Assembly: GCF_026151205.1 (NCBI RefSeq)
Contig: NC_087077.1
Coordinates: 5,976,483 to 6,040,482, forward strand
DNA length: 64,000 bases
Reading direction: 5' to 3'
From: Bolinopsis microptera
Taxonomy: Eukaryota; Ctenophora; Tentaculata; Lobata; Bolinopsidae
The position numbers were made by a program, and so were the translations under genes. Below, one piece after another: positions 1-11,889 of the stretch. The notes beneath the pieces were generated by a model. That model ran no database searches. It had not been told where the DNA came from and saw nothing but the letters and a program-made list of their open reading frames with translations. Each line of letters begins with the position of its first letter. Within the stretch, counting starts at the first letter, position 1.

Positions 1-1454
1 GCCCATCCAATCACTTTTGAGAAGTATGCTGAGGCAATTAATGAGTCATTTAGTGGGAACAAATACATAAGTTCAATAGGACAAGGTATTGTGACTCCTC
101 TACAGAAGCCCGGTAAATCTAAGGGTCCCCTCACAAGCCTCAGACCACTTACACTGTTAAACGGATCGAGGAAGATGCTCACTCAAATTGCCTTAAAACG
201 GGTTGAGAGTAGAATTGACATCTACACCATGCCATGGCAGAGTGCTTACAAGAGAGGTAGGAGCTGCTCTGACATTGTGTGGGCTCAGAGAATGCTCATA
301 TCTGTTGTGATGAGGAAGAAATGGACATTTAGCAAAATGGGTATTGATATGAGTAGAGCTTTTGATACCGTAAAAAGGGATACTATCATCAATGTTTTGA
401 AGGATGCTGGTTGTTCGGAGGACGACATTCGCTTATAGTTCAATACCTTCTATCGAATACTCTCCTTAGAGTTCGTGTTAACTCCTCACTGTCGGAAGAG
501 TTTGAAAGTTTACTCGGAGCCTTTCAAGGTGACAGTTTATCTTGAAAACTGTTCACACTTATTCTTGCAGCAGCCTTACACCACCTCAGAGCTGTATCCG
601 GGAGACCAAACCCACCAGTATCAGAACTAGGTTTTCCAACTGAGTGGGAATATTCAGACGATTGTGACTTTGCTGACGAGGACATCGAGAAACTGAGAAT
701 TTTCCTTCCTACAGTGAAGGAGATTCTCAAAGACTGGAACCTCCAAGTAAATGAAAGTAAAACTGAATTCAGTACCTTCTACCTGGCGAAAAAATCTGAT
801 AAAGACACAAACGGTCAGCCATTAGCTAATAACGAACCATGGCGAAGTAACAAGTCACTTTGTTCCTTACTCTGCACTGAGAAGGACATTCAAAGAAGGA
901 GAATCCTAGCTGAGATCGCTTTTAAGAACTTTGGAAAAGTATGGTTGTCCGGTAAGAAAATTTCCCTTGAAAGAAGGCTGAGGTTATATGATGCTCAAGT
1001 TGTATCTGTATTGATTTACAACTCAAATAGTTGGAGTCTTAAGAAAGCAACCATGGAGAAAATGGACACACTCCATCGTAGACACCTCAGGTCCATTTTA
1101 AACATCAAATGGCCTAAAGGTATGATAAGCAACAAAGCATTGTATGAACGGTGCAAAGTTGAAAAGTTATCCAAGCGTATAGAACACCAGCGGTGGAAGA
1201 TGTTTGGACACATTCTCAGGAGTATGGAGAACACCCCAGCCCAAACGGCTCTCTCTTTTGCAATTGAATCAGATAATTTATTCATTGGTAGATTGGGGAG
1301 ACCTAGAATGAACTTGTTATCGGTTTTAAGAAGTGATTTAAGTAGTAGAAATTTGCAAATGGACAACTTGCATGAATTGAACGAAATTAGAGATATAGCT
1401 GCATGCAACAGATGTTGGGAAAATCTTTTTCAAGGGTACAGTTTACCGCATTAA
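1..1454 (+). pseudogene. Non-LTR retrotransposon reverse transcriptase fragment, frame-broken
   Basis: Reads as the central and C-terminal part of a LINE-type reverse transcriptase: finger/palm region with a GIDMSRAFDTV block (motif A) near 340-375, a GDSLS-like block near 530, a YSDDCDF block (the catalytic YxDD box) near 645-675, and a C-terminal region with W..FGH..R and GRPR motifs typical of RTE/CR1-like elements. It is already open at position 1, so the 5' part lies outside. The frame breaks at about 434-438 (a one-base shift, then a TAG in the old frame), and the second frame has an in-frame TGA at 543-545 before staying open to 1454. A short TAA run at 1495-1509 may mark the 3' end. 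Dead copy; the clade is not certain. Confidence 0.8.
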
Positions 1455-1509
1455 GGTATTTTTAAGAATCATTTTTGTCGGTAAGATCCTGTTTTATAAT
1501 AATAATAAT

Positions 1510-1809
1510 GAATATCTATCAGATTCAAATCCGTATTCACACTGAAATTTAGGCTTTTTCCTTGTGAGGAATGGAAACTGTCAAGTAGTTTCAAATGAAT
1601 CAAACATCATTTAAATGTTAGAATATCAATTAAGTGTTTACCACGTCAAATCAAGACTGACCTATGGAGACGAAGAACGCATTAAGACTGGACATAATGC
1701 AGCAGATAGATATTACAACATAAACCAACACGTGGGCCTGCTTTTGTATTCCTACTCGGTGGTATCCCCAGATCACCAAAAATGCAAACATCACTCCGAA
1801 CACCTGTGT
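1510..1809. other. No recognisable feature
   Basis: AT-rich sequence between the LINE relic and the 42-bp minisatellite. Short open frames here have no recognisable domain. Confidence 0.4.
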
Positions 1810-2520
1810 GTGATATCAAGGTAGAAAGGTAGGGAGCGCTATTAGCTGGGTGTGATATCAAGGTAGAAAGGTAGGGAGCGCTATTAGCTGGGTATGATAT
1901 CAAGGTAGAAAGGTAGGGAGCGCTATTAAGTATTAGCTGGGTGTGATATCAAGGTAGAAAGGTAGGGAGTGCTATAAGCTGGGTATGATATCAAGGTAGA
2001 AAGGTAGGGAGTGCTATAAGCTGGGTATGATATCAAGGTAGGAAGGTTGGGAGTGCTATTAGCTGGGTATGATATCAAGGTAGAAAGGTCGGGAGTGCTA
2101 TAAGCTGGGTATGATATCAAGGTAGAAAGGTAGGGAGTGCTATAAGCTGGGTATGATATCAAGGTAGAAAGGTCGGGAGTGCTATTAGCTGGGTATGATA
2201 TCAAGGTAGAAAGGTAGGGAGCGCTATTAGCTGGGTGTGATATCAAGGTAGAAAGGTAGGGAGCGCTATTAGCTGGGTATGATATCAAGGTAGGAAGGTA
2301 GGGAGTGCTATTAGCTGGGTTTGATATCAAGGTAGAAAGGTAGGAAGTGCTATAAGCTGGGTATGCTATCAAGGTAGGAAGGTAGGGAGTGCTATTAGCT
2401 GGGTGTGATATCAAGGTAGAAAGGTAGGGAGTGCTATAAGCTGGGTATGATATCAAGGTAGAAAGGTAGGGAGTGCTATAAGCTGGGTATGATATCAAGG
2501 TAGAAAGGGAACGTTATAAG
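1810..2520. repeat. 42-bp minisatellite, about 17 copies
   Basis: Tandem unit containing TGATATCAAGGTAGAAAGG and ending AGCTGGG, with single-base variants. 42 is a multiple of three, so the minus strand stays open for 190 residues as a 14-residue repeat (ISYPAYSTPYLSTL-like). No start context, domain or splice evidence suggests a real gene. Confidence 0.9.
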
Positions 2521-2946
2521 CTGTGTGAAAAAATGAAAAAGAAAAGTGCTGCATTGTAAATAATTTGTAAAACCAATCAATCTCGAATCATTAAAAGTAA
2601 AAATACCCCGACAGCCAGCATGATAATAGCTAGTACGTAAGGCAACCCATCAACCTGGAGGATTCCCAGGTTTGCAGTCTGCGTGCCTGACATCTTCTTC
2701 TCCGTCACCAAGTACCCAGGTAATAAGTTTGTACTGAGATCTGCAGTTTAGAGTTTAACTAACCACCACATTTAAACATTGCTTAATATCGTTCACTTCG
2801 TGTTCATGTTATCCTATTAAAAGTGATTTTATTATTTCTTGACTTGACTACAGCTGAGAGAAATGACCGAGTAACTTACTGTTTCAATGTGTAAAAGTTA
2901 CACTCCTCAGCAGCGTAGAAGCACAATTTTAAACAATAATCTCAGA
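2521..2946. other. Non-coding spacer, nothing recognised
   Basis: AT-rich DNA without a plausible coding exon on either strand. Confidence 0.35.
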
Positions 2947-3227
<281 letters not shown>

Positions 3228-3400
3228 CGTGTAATTTCCGAGCGGATTAATCAAGAAAACGGTAAGAGTTAAGGAACTGGTGTTTTCGGTATAGTTTCGA
3301 CAAAACTCAGACGAAGCCAAATGATAACGGTTTTTAAATCGGTCGGTGGTAAGTGGTTTGATTAATGGTTTTGTACCACAAAAATTGCTCTCTTTTTCTC
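3228..3400. repeat. Dispersed repeat, copy 1 (partner near 62295-62470)
   Basis: This segment and 62295-62470 share long stretches, including the blocks TCAATCAAGAAAACGG-like, TTTTTCGGTATAGTTT and GGTGGTAAGTGGTTT. Both follow a GT-rich or GTGTGT stretch. They look like two diverged copies of one interspersed repeat of unknown class. Confidence 0.65.
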
Positions 3401-4750
3401 CCTCCTTGCTTTCTCTCCCATTACTGCATGTGTAGCTGCATATGTAACGTTGGTACATGAATCATAATTGGGTTAGCCGCGTAAGATTCACTGTCATGTA
3501 GTACTATAAGCTTGTTAGGGGAGGGGGCACTCATTGCGGTCTGTTTGGACTGTAGAGAGAGTTCATACTTTCTTTCATACAACAATGTTATGCGTGCTTT
3601 CAAATATAATAGGCGGGTTTATACTTTTGCATTTCAACTGCGATAGTGAAGTCCCGGCCGTAGGCACGGGTTACACTAGTAAACTTATAATTTAATAAAA
3701 TATGATTTGTTAATACATAATAAGCATTTATTTTATTAAGGCTATGAAAATTTCGGCTGTCATACTATATAGAATTAGAAACTAAGAAAGCGCAAAAATA
3801 AAAACACAAACATAATCTGTCTAAAAATTAAAAATTAAACCGTTTTGATATTTTTTAAAAGGTTGCACAAAAATGTTTCTCAGATTTTTATAAATTTGGT
3901 CGATTGAAAGACCTGAAGGCCACCCATAGGGGCTTTTGAGCAGTATACAAAATGTATTATAAACAAAATAAATCCCTGGAAATTAAACGACCTGCACCTA
4001 CTTACAATTAAAGCCAGACCCGCCTTGCAAGGACTTTCAGTCCTGCAAGCTCAACGGATCATGGCTGACCTAAATATTATAGTCTTATGCCTTGACCTTA
4101 ATATAGTAAAATATGAGCCACAGTTCATTCTGCCTAAATCTCCACACAAAATCCTGCATCGTAAAAAAACTTGTTAAAAATGGTTTATAGAATACATCGG
4201 CTACAACTTACACTAAGTACAAACTAATTACTTCCTTATTTGAACACTGGAGGCCCTAACTCCTAACGTTCATCTTAATGTCCGTTCAAATAAAGTCCGT
4301 TCATTTAAGGTCCGTCCAAGTAAAAGTCCGTTGCATTTTTTTCAAACATTTTTCACTTCGAACTTTTTGTCCAGATTATGACAACTATGAGAACTTTATT
4401 GTGCCGTAAGTTAACGACGGAAAGGTTCTCCCTGATCTTCCGGAGGTACAGAAAACTTTACTTGTATATGATGTTGTTTTCAAGGGTCACTTGGCGGAAC
4501 AAGTCAACGAAATTATTACACGTACAGCTCGATTTATGGTAAATTTACATTATTCACACTTTGAGGCAACTTTTGGTACCAAAATACCAAATTTATCAAA
4601 TCGGAGTCAACAACTTCTTTACCAACTGACAACGCATGGTGTTTATTACACTGATTAGTAAACAATCAATAATTTTCGTAAACATTTTATGGGAATTTCT
4701 AGAAATTTGTAGGTTGGTCGAATAATTGTAGAAGTAGAAACTTCTACTGT
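3401..4750. other. Gene-free AT-rich DNA
   Basis: No open frame with a recognisable domain and no clear TIR pair was seen. Short motifs repeat locally (GTCCGTTCA-like near 4280-4330). Confidence 0.35.
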
Positions 4751-4751
4751 T

Positions 4752-4895
4752 TTTTGAGTTAGGAGAATCTTCATCACTTCCATTATTGATTGATGGTTGA
4801 GTTAGGAGAATCTTCATCATTTCCATTATTGGTTGAGTTAAGAGAATCTTCATCACTTCCATTATTGGTTGAGTTAGGAGAATCTTCATCGTCTA
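4752..4895. repeat. 36-bp tandem repeat, about 3.5 copies
   Basis: Unit GGTTGAGTTAGGAGAATCTT followed by CATCATTTCCATTATT. On the minus strand it reads as a 12-residue acidic repeat (DEDSPNSTNNGS-like) at the end of a 109-residue open frame (4783-5112). Coding status is doubtful. Confidence 0.75.
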
Positions 4896-5339
4896 TTCGG
4901 TCACCTGAAGTGCCCGAAGTGGAGATTGAAGAAATCTGTTCATCTACAGCTCTCCCTGCAGCTCGAGTTTCGTGATCTTTTATTCGTTGCAACAGATGAA
5001 GCGTAATAGAGCTATTGAAAAGGATGCAGATGCATGCAAACCGGAGAATAATCGTCATGTCCGTGTTATCTATCGCCATGGCAACCGTGACTGAGTTTTT
5101 GGAATCCATCATTTTGTCACTCTACGTGGTTCACAGAGCGTGAGTCACTGATAAACTAAAGCACGAATAACAAAAGTGTAAAACGATAGCGGGATGAATT
5201 AATACAACAATAAATTAAGTTGATGAAAGTACACTGACGGATCATGTAAAAAATACAATACTTGTTGGCATCCACCGGTCTGAAAAAAATTGCTGACTGG
5301 ATCAAAAGTGTAAACATTTATAAAACTACGAGTTAATCA

Positions 5340-5640
5340 TGTGCTATTGCTAAATTTATAAATATATATATATCAACGCAGCCTAGCGGACGGAAAGATA
5401 TATCGCTGTTAGCAGCAGTCAGCAGCAGTCAGCAGCAGTTAGTACTAGTAGCAGTTAGCAGCAGTTAGCAGCAGTTAGTAGCAGTTAGCAGCAGTCAGCA
5501 GCAGTTAGCTGTTAGCAGTAGTTTCTTTGCACTATAGTGTAAGATAGCCTGGAGGACCCGTTGGGCCCGAGTGTTATACGACACTTCCGCCTGCGAGGCG
5601 AGTATGATATGTATTATATCCACAAGTGGGCGTTTATCAC
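5340..5640. repeat. Dispersed repeat with CAG-rich core (partner 11080-11210)
   Basis: Begins with an AT run and a CGCAGCC-containing block, carries an imperfect TTAGCAGCAG array (5407-5522), and ends with a GGAGGACCCGTTGGGCCCGA-like block. The segment at 11080-11210 has the same order (ATATAT, CCGCAGCC, ACGGAGGCCCAACGGCCCAA) with a different middle. They appear to be two members of one family. Confidence 0.55.
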
Positions 5641-5790
5641 AAAGCTTCAGTTTCCAACAATCATAGCAAATTAAAGTAAAAGATTTTAGACTAAAGTTGC
5701 AAATTTACGAACAAAAATCATAGAGTTATTGTTTAAGATGCAGAACAGAGCAAAATTACTGACTATAGAACATAAATATAATAGAGTAAC

Positions 5791-6158
5791 GAGCGTGCTA
5801 AATCACTCTACAGTCGACCTTCGAGATTTTTCTAAAAGGTCCCCTGACAGTTGAAATCTACTTAATCCGATGTATTTTCGCACGCTGATTCCGAATCACC
5901 CCACATGACATAGGGTTAAAATGCTCCCCTAGCGAAATATCGGCGAAAAACTGTCTCGATCACGTGATATGACCATATAAGGAAGTTGGTCTAATTTCAC
6001 GTTAGGGTTTCAGCATATGCTTCAGTTAGGGATTGGGTTAGGGTTAGGATCAGATTAAATGGTTAGGGTTTCGAATAATCAATCACAGCCACCTAGAGGA
6101 CGTGTTTAAAAAGTCACGTGACACTGACAGTCGAGTGTAGAGTGATTAATCATCATCC
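5791..6158. mobile_element. MULE-like MITE, copy A (368 bp, 10-bp TSD)
   Basis: Flanked by the direct repeat ATAGAGTAAC at 5781-5790 and 6159-6168. The 5' end contains AATCACTCTACAGTCGA and the 3' end its near inverse TCGAGTGTAGAGTGATT, giving imperfect terminal inverted repeats of about 27 bp. The interior carries GTTAGGG telomere-like runs and two CACGTGA sites. No ORF. A 10-bp duplication and a G-terminal TIR fit Mutator-like elements best, although the superfamily call is an inference. Confidence 0.85.
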
Positions 6159-6168
6159 ATAGAGTAAC

Positions 6169-7045
6169 CCACGAAAAACCGGCCGCTATCAAACAATTTT
6201 TGAGCTCATTGTTTCATGTAAACGATGCGATCAAAATATAGGCACTTGCTGCATGAGTGTGAGTTTGTCAACTGTAAGCATCTACTCGACTAAAGTTGCC
6301 AGGAGAGTTTGAAACGGAGAAAACAGAAAACATGAGAGTAGAACGTAAAATTCGCAACGGCAAAAACATAACTTTACTGGCGGTGTCAAAACGGGGCAAG
6401 TTTCTATTTTGGTACACAATATACTTGTATTTACAAGTACAAAACCGGCCTAAATATAAAAAAATTAACTCAGCTTATAGGTTATACCATCAAAAGGAGT
6501 GAACTTACTACAGCGTGGCCCAAAAGTAACTGCCCACACGCAACCCTTCAATAACTCACGCGTAATTCTTCTTAGAATTGCACAGAAATTGCAGAAATAA
6601 TAGATATGGGTCAAACTTACATTTCCTGAAAGTTTCATCAAATTTAATTAATTACAGTGGGTGTGGTACGCCAATCTCTTTTTTCCGCTTTGTCGCCATA
6701 AAGTGAAACGCTTTCAGTTAGGAACCTCAACGTTTCTAGACATATTTGGTTTCATAATTGAAGTGCTTTCCCAAAATTTCAAGTTGGTTGTTCACAATTT
6801 ACCCGAGTTATGACCCTTTTAAGATATTGCAGATACGTGATCTCGGCACTTAATCAGTGATTTCGTCACCCAATCAGTAATCTCATCGGGAGCTATTTGC
6901 TATCGGGATCTGATCACTTTGAGTGAGAACTGATAGTGACGATCCATAAAACCGAAGAAATTCGCTTTATAGCGCTTCGGTTGCTGTCCTATAATCCGTC
7001 TCCAACCAATCAGGGCATTGATTGAGTGAAGATATCACTGATTAC
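6169..7045. other. Spacer between repeat elements
   Basis: No convincing gene. A 68-residue open frame at 6296-6502 has no recognisable domain. Confidence 0.3.
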
Positions 7046-7513
7046 GCGCTCCTACTAAATCGCTCGCCCAAATTTTAAGAAAATTCTTGTGAAAAGGCCC
7101 TTTGGGTGTGAAATTGATCTGAATCGGTGTATTTTTGGACGCTGATTCCGAATCACCCCACATGGGCTCTTACTAAATCGCTCGCCCAAAAATTTCACGG
7201 GACTTTGGTTTTTTTGGTTTTGCAGCCTTACAAAACGGTTTTACATAAACCCTAATCCCAACCCTAACCCTAACCATAACCCCGAAGCTATCCATAATCT
7301 TAACCACAATCCTAACCCTAACCCGAGCCCTAAATAATCGAATTCACGTTTTACTAGCCTGTCACGTGACCAAAACGGATTTTAACCCTACGTCATGGGG
7401 GTGATTCGGAATCAGCGTTCAAAAATACACCGATCTAAATCACTTTCAAGCCTAAAGGGCCTTTTCACAAGAATTATTTCTTAAAATTTGGGCGAGCGAT
7501 TTAGTAGGAGCGC
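7046..7513. mobile_element. Foldback element with about 115-bp TIRs
   Basis: The left arm (7046-7161) and right arm (7397-7513) are inverse copies. The outer 24 bp, starting GCGCTCCTACTAAATCG, match perfectly. A second partial terminus lies at 7169-7200. The arms contain the same GCTGATTCCGAATCACC module found inside the MITEs at 5791 and 8216, and the interior contains CCCTAACCCTAACC runs. No clear target duplication was seen at these ends. Confidence 0.75.
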
Positions 7514-7739
7514 TTCCACGGAGAGTTATGGGCAAAAAACCGTTTTGGTCACATGACAGGCTAGTAAAACATGAATTCAATTGTTTAGGGCTCAAGTTAG
7601 GGTTAAGATAGGCCATGCAGGGGGTGGACGATAAAAATAAACTTGCTCGGATTTTACAAATTTTTGTACCGTTGTTTTCTTAACGGGTGATACTCGTAAA
7701 ATATTTGTCCAACTCGGCGCGCGTCCTGGTAGGTTTAAA

Positions 7740-9010
7740 AGGGAAGTGATATCTATTTGCTACTTTTGCATTTTGGTCCCATGGAAAAATATTGTTCCTA
7801 GACGAAATGACTACCGGTCAAAGGTCAGCGCTCATGTGTAAATCAAATTATCAGATTTTGCAATTTAACTCAGCGCGCAACTCTTGTAGCGCATACGTCA
7901 CTTTTTTATTGTTAGTTGGCGTTCACGTGATCTTTTGCACGGCTGTAATTTGTAATTGGTTCTGAACGATCACGTGAATGCGAGTCACATGCGCTCTAAC
8001 ATCCCATGAGCACTCGCACTTTTTTCAGGGCGATGGAAATCGTAATTCACTCAGCCCGAATAAAGATTCGGCGGAATGACAAGCTATGCTAAGCGCCGCC
8101 CCGTAACAATCGCGCGCCCTGAAAATCGAGTCTAAAAATTTATCTTCTCCTACATTTTTTAGCAATCACCTTGAAACTTTAAAATATGTCCTAAGGACCA
8201 TTTAGAAGATTTCACGAGCGTACTAAATCACTCTACAGTCGATCTTCGAAATTGTTCTAAAAGGGCCCCCGACAGTGCAGTTGAAACCAACTTCAATCGA
8301 TGTATTTTCGGACGCTGATTCCGAATCACCTCCCATGACATAGGGTTAAAATGCTCCCCTGACGAGATATAGGCGAAAAACTGTCTCGATCACGTGATAT
8401 GACCGTATAAGGAAGTTAGTCTAATTTCTCGTTAGGGTTAGGGTTTCAGCATATGCTTTTGTTAAGGATTGGGTTAGGGTTAGGGTTGGAATCAGATAAG
8501 AGGGTTAGGTTTTCGAATAATCGTTCAGGACCAGCTAGAGAACGGGTTGAAAAAGTCACGTGACAGTCGAGTGTAGAGTGATTAATTATCATCCAAGATT
8601 TCACTCTTTTTTAAATTTCGAGATAGGCCTTTATAAAAATTTTTATTCAATTTTGAAAGTCTTGCTGTTGCTTGGACCTCTTTTTTTGACGATTTTTCCA
8701 GGTCCAAGATTTTCAAAATGGAATAAACAATGTTTAAAGGCCTATCTCAAAATTCTAAAAAGAGTGAAATCTTCTAAATCATAAATGGTCCTTAAATAAC
8801 ATATCCTAAAATAAAAGTTTCTGCAAGGTGATTGCTAAAAAAATGTAGGATAAGATAGATTTGTAAACTCGATTTTCTATATTCAGGGCGCGTGATTGAA
8901 AATCGCTCGCGCAATACAATTACACATGAGCGCTGACCTTTGACCGGCAATTATTTCTTCTAGGAACAATATTTTTCCATAGGACTAAAAGTAGCAAATA
9001 AATATCACTC
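7740..9010. mobile_element. Large palindromic (foldback) element, split by MITE copy B
   Basis: Sequence from about 7740-8215 (GGTCCCATGGAAAAATATTG, AGGTCAGCGCTCATGTG, TAGCAATCACCTTGAAACTT, GGACCATTTAGAAGATTT) returns inverted at about 8755-9010. The centre (8595-8780) is itself a hairpin built on GATTTCACTCTTTTT and CTTGGACCT. The left arm holds an extra block of about 250 bp (roughly 7850-8100) with no counterpart on the right. No transposase ORF. Confidence 0.75.
8216..8594. mobile_element. MULE-like MITE, copy B (379 bp, 10-bp TSD)
   Basis: Same family as 5791-6158, including TIRs, the GATTCCGAATCACC module, TTAGGG-like runs and CACGTGA sites. It is flanked by AAGATTTCAC at 8206-8215 and 8595-8604. 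It inserted close to the centre of the palindromic element, so it is the younger insertion. Confidence 0.88.
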
Positions 9011-9353
9011 CCCCTATTAAAAACAACTATAAAATCAGTTTCGAGAAAAATTTCATGAAGACCCCCCTGCCCCCTTAACAGCGTGTATATTTGATATTGA
9101 TGAAATACAAGCTTGACGGAGGCTAATCGTCTAAATTTCTTCGAAGTAACGCCAAACGCGCGCCGGGCCAGACCATTAACAATGGTCAAATACAAGCGCG
9201 CTAGCTGCTAGCATACTTGGATCATTGCATTTAATTTTAAATCAAATTTATTCGGATATATATTTATTGATTATGTATTGAATTGGTGATAAATAATAAA
9301 ATTGTCTTTTCTCAAAAATTGTATTTTCTCTATAATATATGTATGTATGTATT

Positions 9354-9871
9354 ATATATTTGACCGAAACCCATAATCATGGGTAGAGTGGACCGTTGCC
9401 AGTGTCTCTCTTTCCCAAACAAGTAGATAATATTAATTTGAATGACCATCTGCAAATGCAAAATGATACCTGGAATGAAATCGTTCGCTCGCTTTTCCCA
9501 TTCATTCACGGCATACGAATTGTAATAAGTTTCGAATAATTGCATTAATCACATGCTGTAAAAATCTCTTTGGGTTGCTACCTAGTATTTTGGGATAAGG
9601 GCGGTATAGTTAGTGTCAAATTAGCTGATGTTTATTCATTGTTGAATCTTTATTGATGAGTGCAGCTGCCTTCATGTAGTTCTTTTTAATATATTACAAT
9701 TGTAATTGTAAATGAATGGGAAAAGCGAGTGACCGATATCATTCTCGGTATCATTTTGCATTTGCAGACGGTAATTCAAATTAATATATCATCTACTTTT
9801 GTTTGGGAAAGAGAGACACTGTAGCGGTCCACTCTACCCATGGCCATGATTATGGGTTTTGGTCAAATATC
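9354..9871. mobile_element. Foldback element with about 175-bp inverted arms
   Basis: The left arm (about 9354-9530) and right arm (about 9692-9871) are inverse copies. Both include TTTGACCGAAACCCATAATC at the outer edge and CATTTGCAAATG-type and GAAAAGCGAG-type sequence further in. The loop is about 160 bp. No ORF. Superfamily unknown. Confidence 0.7.
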
Positions 9872-9879
9872 ATCTCTTT

Positions 9880-10905
9880 TTTATTATAATGTCAAGGTAC
9901 TTTACAAAGTCGAGTGGAAGATTAGTTCGGCAAATGCAGCCATGGGTTCTATTGATCACTGCGTGTGGTCCAACCCAGCATTAACTGACATCAAGTCCAA
10001 ACTTTGGAACAATCATCTTATTGATAAGGGAATATTTTACATCTCAGATTTCCTTTCTATAGACCAAAGTACACTCCTTAACTACGATATGTTCATTAAC
10101 AAGTGGGAGCTGTCACCGAATACGATTTCCAAAATTGATTACTGTAACATTATCATGGGGATACGGAGATATAACTGCCCCACTATTAACTCAAGCTCAA
10201 GGAATATCGTATTTGGCTTTAGGTAGGGTGCCCCGCTAAAAGAACTGGATTCTTCCAGGAAGCATCCCGTGCACAGAGCTTAGTCTACATATATATTAAA
10301 TTATTAACCATTCACTCTGTATGTGCACGAAAATTTATTTCAATCAATATCGAATTTGTTGACCCAAATATAAAAATTCAATTTTTACATTCTTTTACTG
10401 GGCAGGTGAAGGGAAGCAAAATTTGGGATAAAATGTATGATTCTATCTGCACAAACGAGCTGTCTCCATTACGTCAATGGGTTATCGACTTAAATAGTCA
10501 TTCAATCGATTGGGTGGTCGTTCTTAGCAACCTTTTTTTTCTTAGTCTCTAAAAAATTTAAGCTGATTCAATTTCAATACAAACTTTTGATGAGGATCTC
10601 AACTTGTAGATACATGAGACATAAAATGAAAATTTTTGCGGATACTCCCATGTGTAGCCTTTGTAACACTTACTTAGAAACTATTCCTCATATTCATCTC
10701 CATTGTATTCACACAAATAGCTTCATTTTTTATCTAGACACTTTTTTTACTTCGGAGTATTCCAACAGCCATATTGTTACACAAGTGCAACCAGCCAATT
10801 ACAGGAAGCCGTATCAAAAGGAAAGTCGTAAAGTTTGTAATCACACTTCACAAATCATAAACTATTTTAATAAAGATTTCAGGCAGGGGAAATGCTGATC
10901 TGGCA
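9880..10905 (+). pseudogene. L1/Tx1-like LINE ORF2 C-terminal relic
   Basis: The reading frame at 9880-10226 resembles the region after the reverse transcriptase in Tx1/L1-type ORF2 proteins (SKLWNNHLIDKGIFYISDFL). After several stops and shifts, 10560-10740 encodes ISTCRYMRHKMKIF, then CSLCN and, about ten residues later, HIHLHC. That is the CxxC...HxxxxC zinc knuckle normally found near the C-terminus of these proteins. Decayed and truncated at the 5' end by the neighbouring foldback element. Confidence 0.65.
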
Positions 10906-11079
10906 GGGGTATATCAAATTACTTTTAAGCTTTCACTAACAGGAGACAAAATAGGTCACAAAAGTTCTATTGTGTCGATCTTGGTCGATTAGGGCTAAAT
11001 ATCCACTCCATTTATATTGCTGTCTAATTATGTGGTATTTAATTAAGTGGTATTCCTACCACTTGTAAATATTTAGAAT

Positions 11080-11210
11080 TGACGATATATATATAGATAT
11101 CACCGCAGCCTTGAGGGCGGTACTAAATATTGCACGCGCGTGCGCGGAGATATTTCCGTATAGCACGGAGGCCCAACGGCCCAAGTGTAGTTGTAATGCC
11201 AATTAGATGA
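11080..11210. repeat. Dispersed repeat (partner of 5340-5640)
   Basis: AT run, CCGCAGCC block, GCGCGTGCGCGG core and a terminal GGAGGCCCAACGGCCCAAG block, in the same order as the longer copy at 5340-5640. Confidence 0.5.
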
Positions 11211-11889
11211 TCATTTACTAAGTTTTATAAACCACATGCGTAGTTTTATAGCCGTTGCCAAAAACAAATTTTACATTTTGCAGTTGAGTATTACATTTTT
11301 GAATTCCTCAGTCTCAGGAATAAGGAGAATAAATGAAACATTTTAATTTCACAAGGTTAAGCAATTCATATCAAGGTCAGGTGAAATCACAAAACAATTC
11401 TATTGAAGTATTGATCATGAACCTTTCAGCAGTTTAAAAACAATCATTTCTACCAGCTAGTACGGGGATCAAGTCAAACATTTTAAACAGTTCGGCAGTT
11501 CAGTTTAACATACGGGTAAGGATAAAGGTAACCAGAATAACGATTAAGATGAGGGCAATGGTTAACATTCTCTCTCGATAGTCTCTAGGGCTGTCCAAAG
11601 TGAAAATCTGTGACACTCTAGCCACATTTTTGGTGAGACCAGGTCGCTTTACATTGGGCTGCGAGAGGTCAGAAGACAAAATATAGCCCGCTGGTGGATA
11701 TATTATGATCTAATAGTAAATTTTACAAAGCTGGCTTTGGATTTAGGTAAGATTATAATTTATTTTAAAAAAACCACGGATAGTTTTAAGTTTAATTCTA
11801 TTTGTCGTATAATCATAAACAAGTGAATCCTGTTTTCAAGAATGCGCGGCTTTGGCGGCCAGTTATTGACTTATACATTAAATTGAACT
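11211..11889. other. Gene-free AT-rich DNA
   Basis: Nothing recognised. The minus-strand 95-residue frame at 11813-12100 overlaps the start of the inverted satellite and has no domain. Confidence 0.3.

Noticed and set aside
1926-2498. 190-residue minus-strand frame of 14-residue repeats
   Set aside because: It exists only because the 42-bp unit is a multiple of three. No domain, promoter or splice signals.
4783-5112. 109-residue minus-strand frame with a hydrophobic stretch and acidic repeats
   Set aside because: The acidic end is the 36-bp repeat. The rest has no recognised domain. Could be a first exon, but there is nothing to support it.
7254-7330. A true telomere or subtelomere from CCCTAA runs
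   Set aside because: Runs are short, interrupted and lie inside TIR elements that also occur elsewhere in the window.
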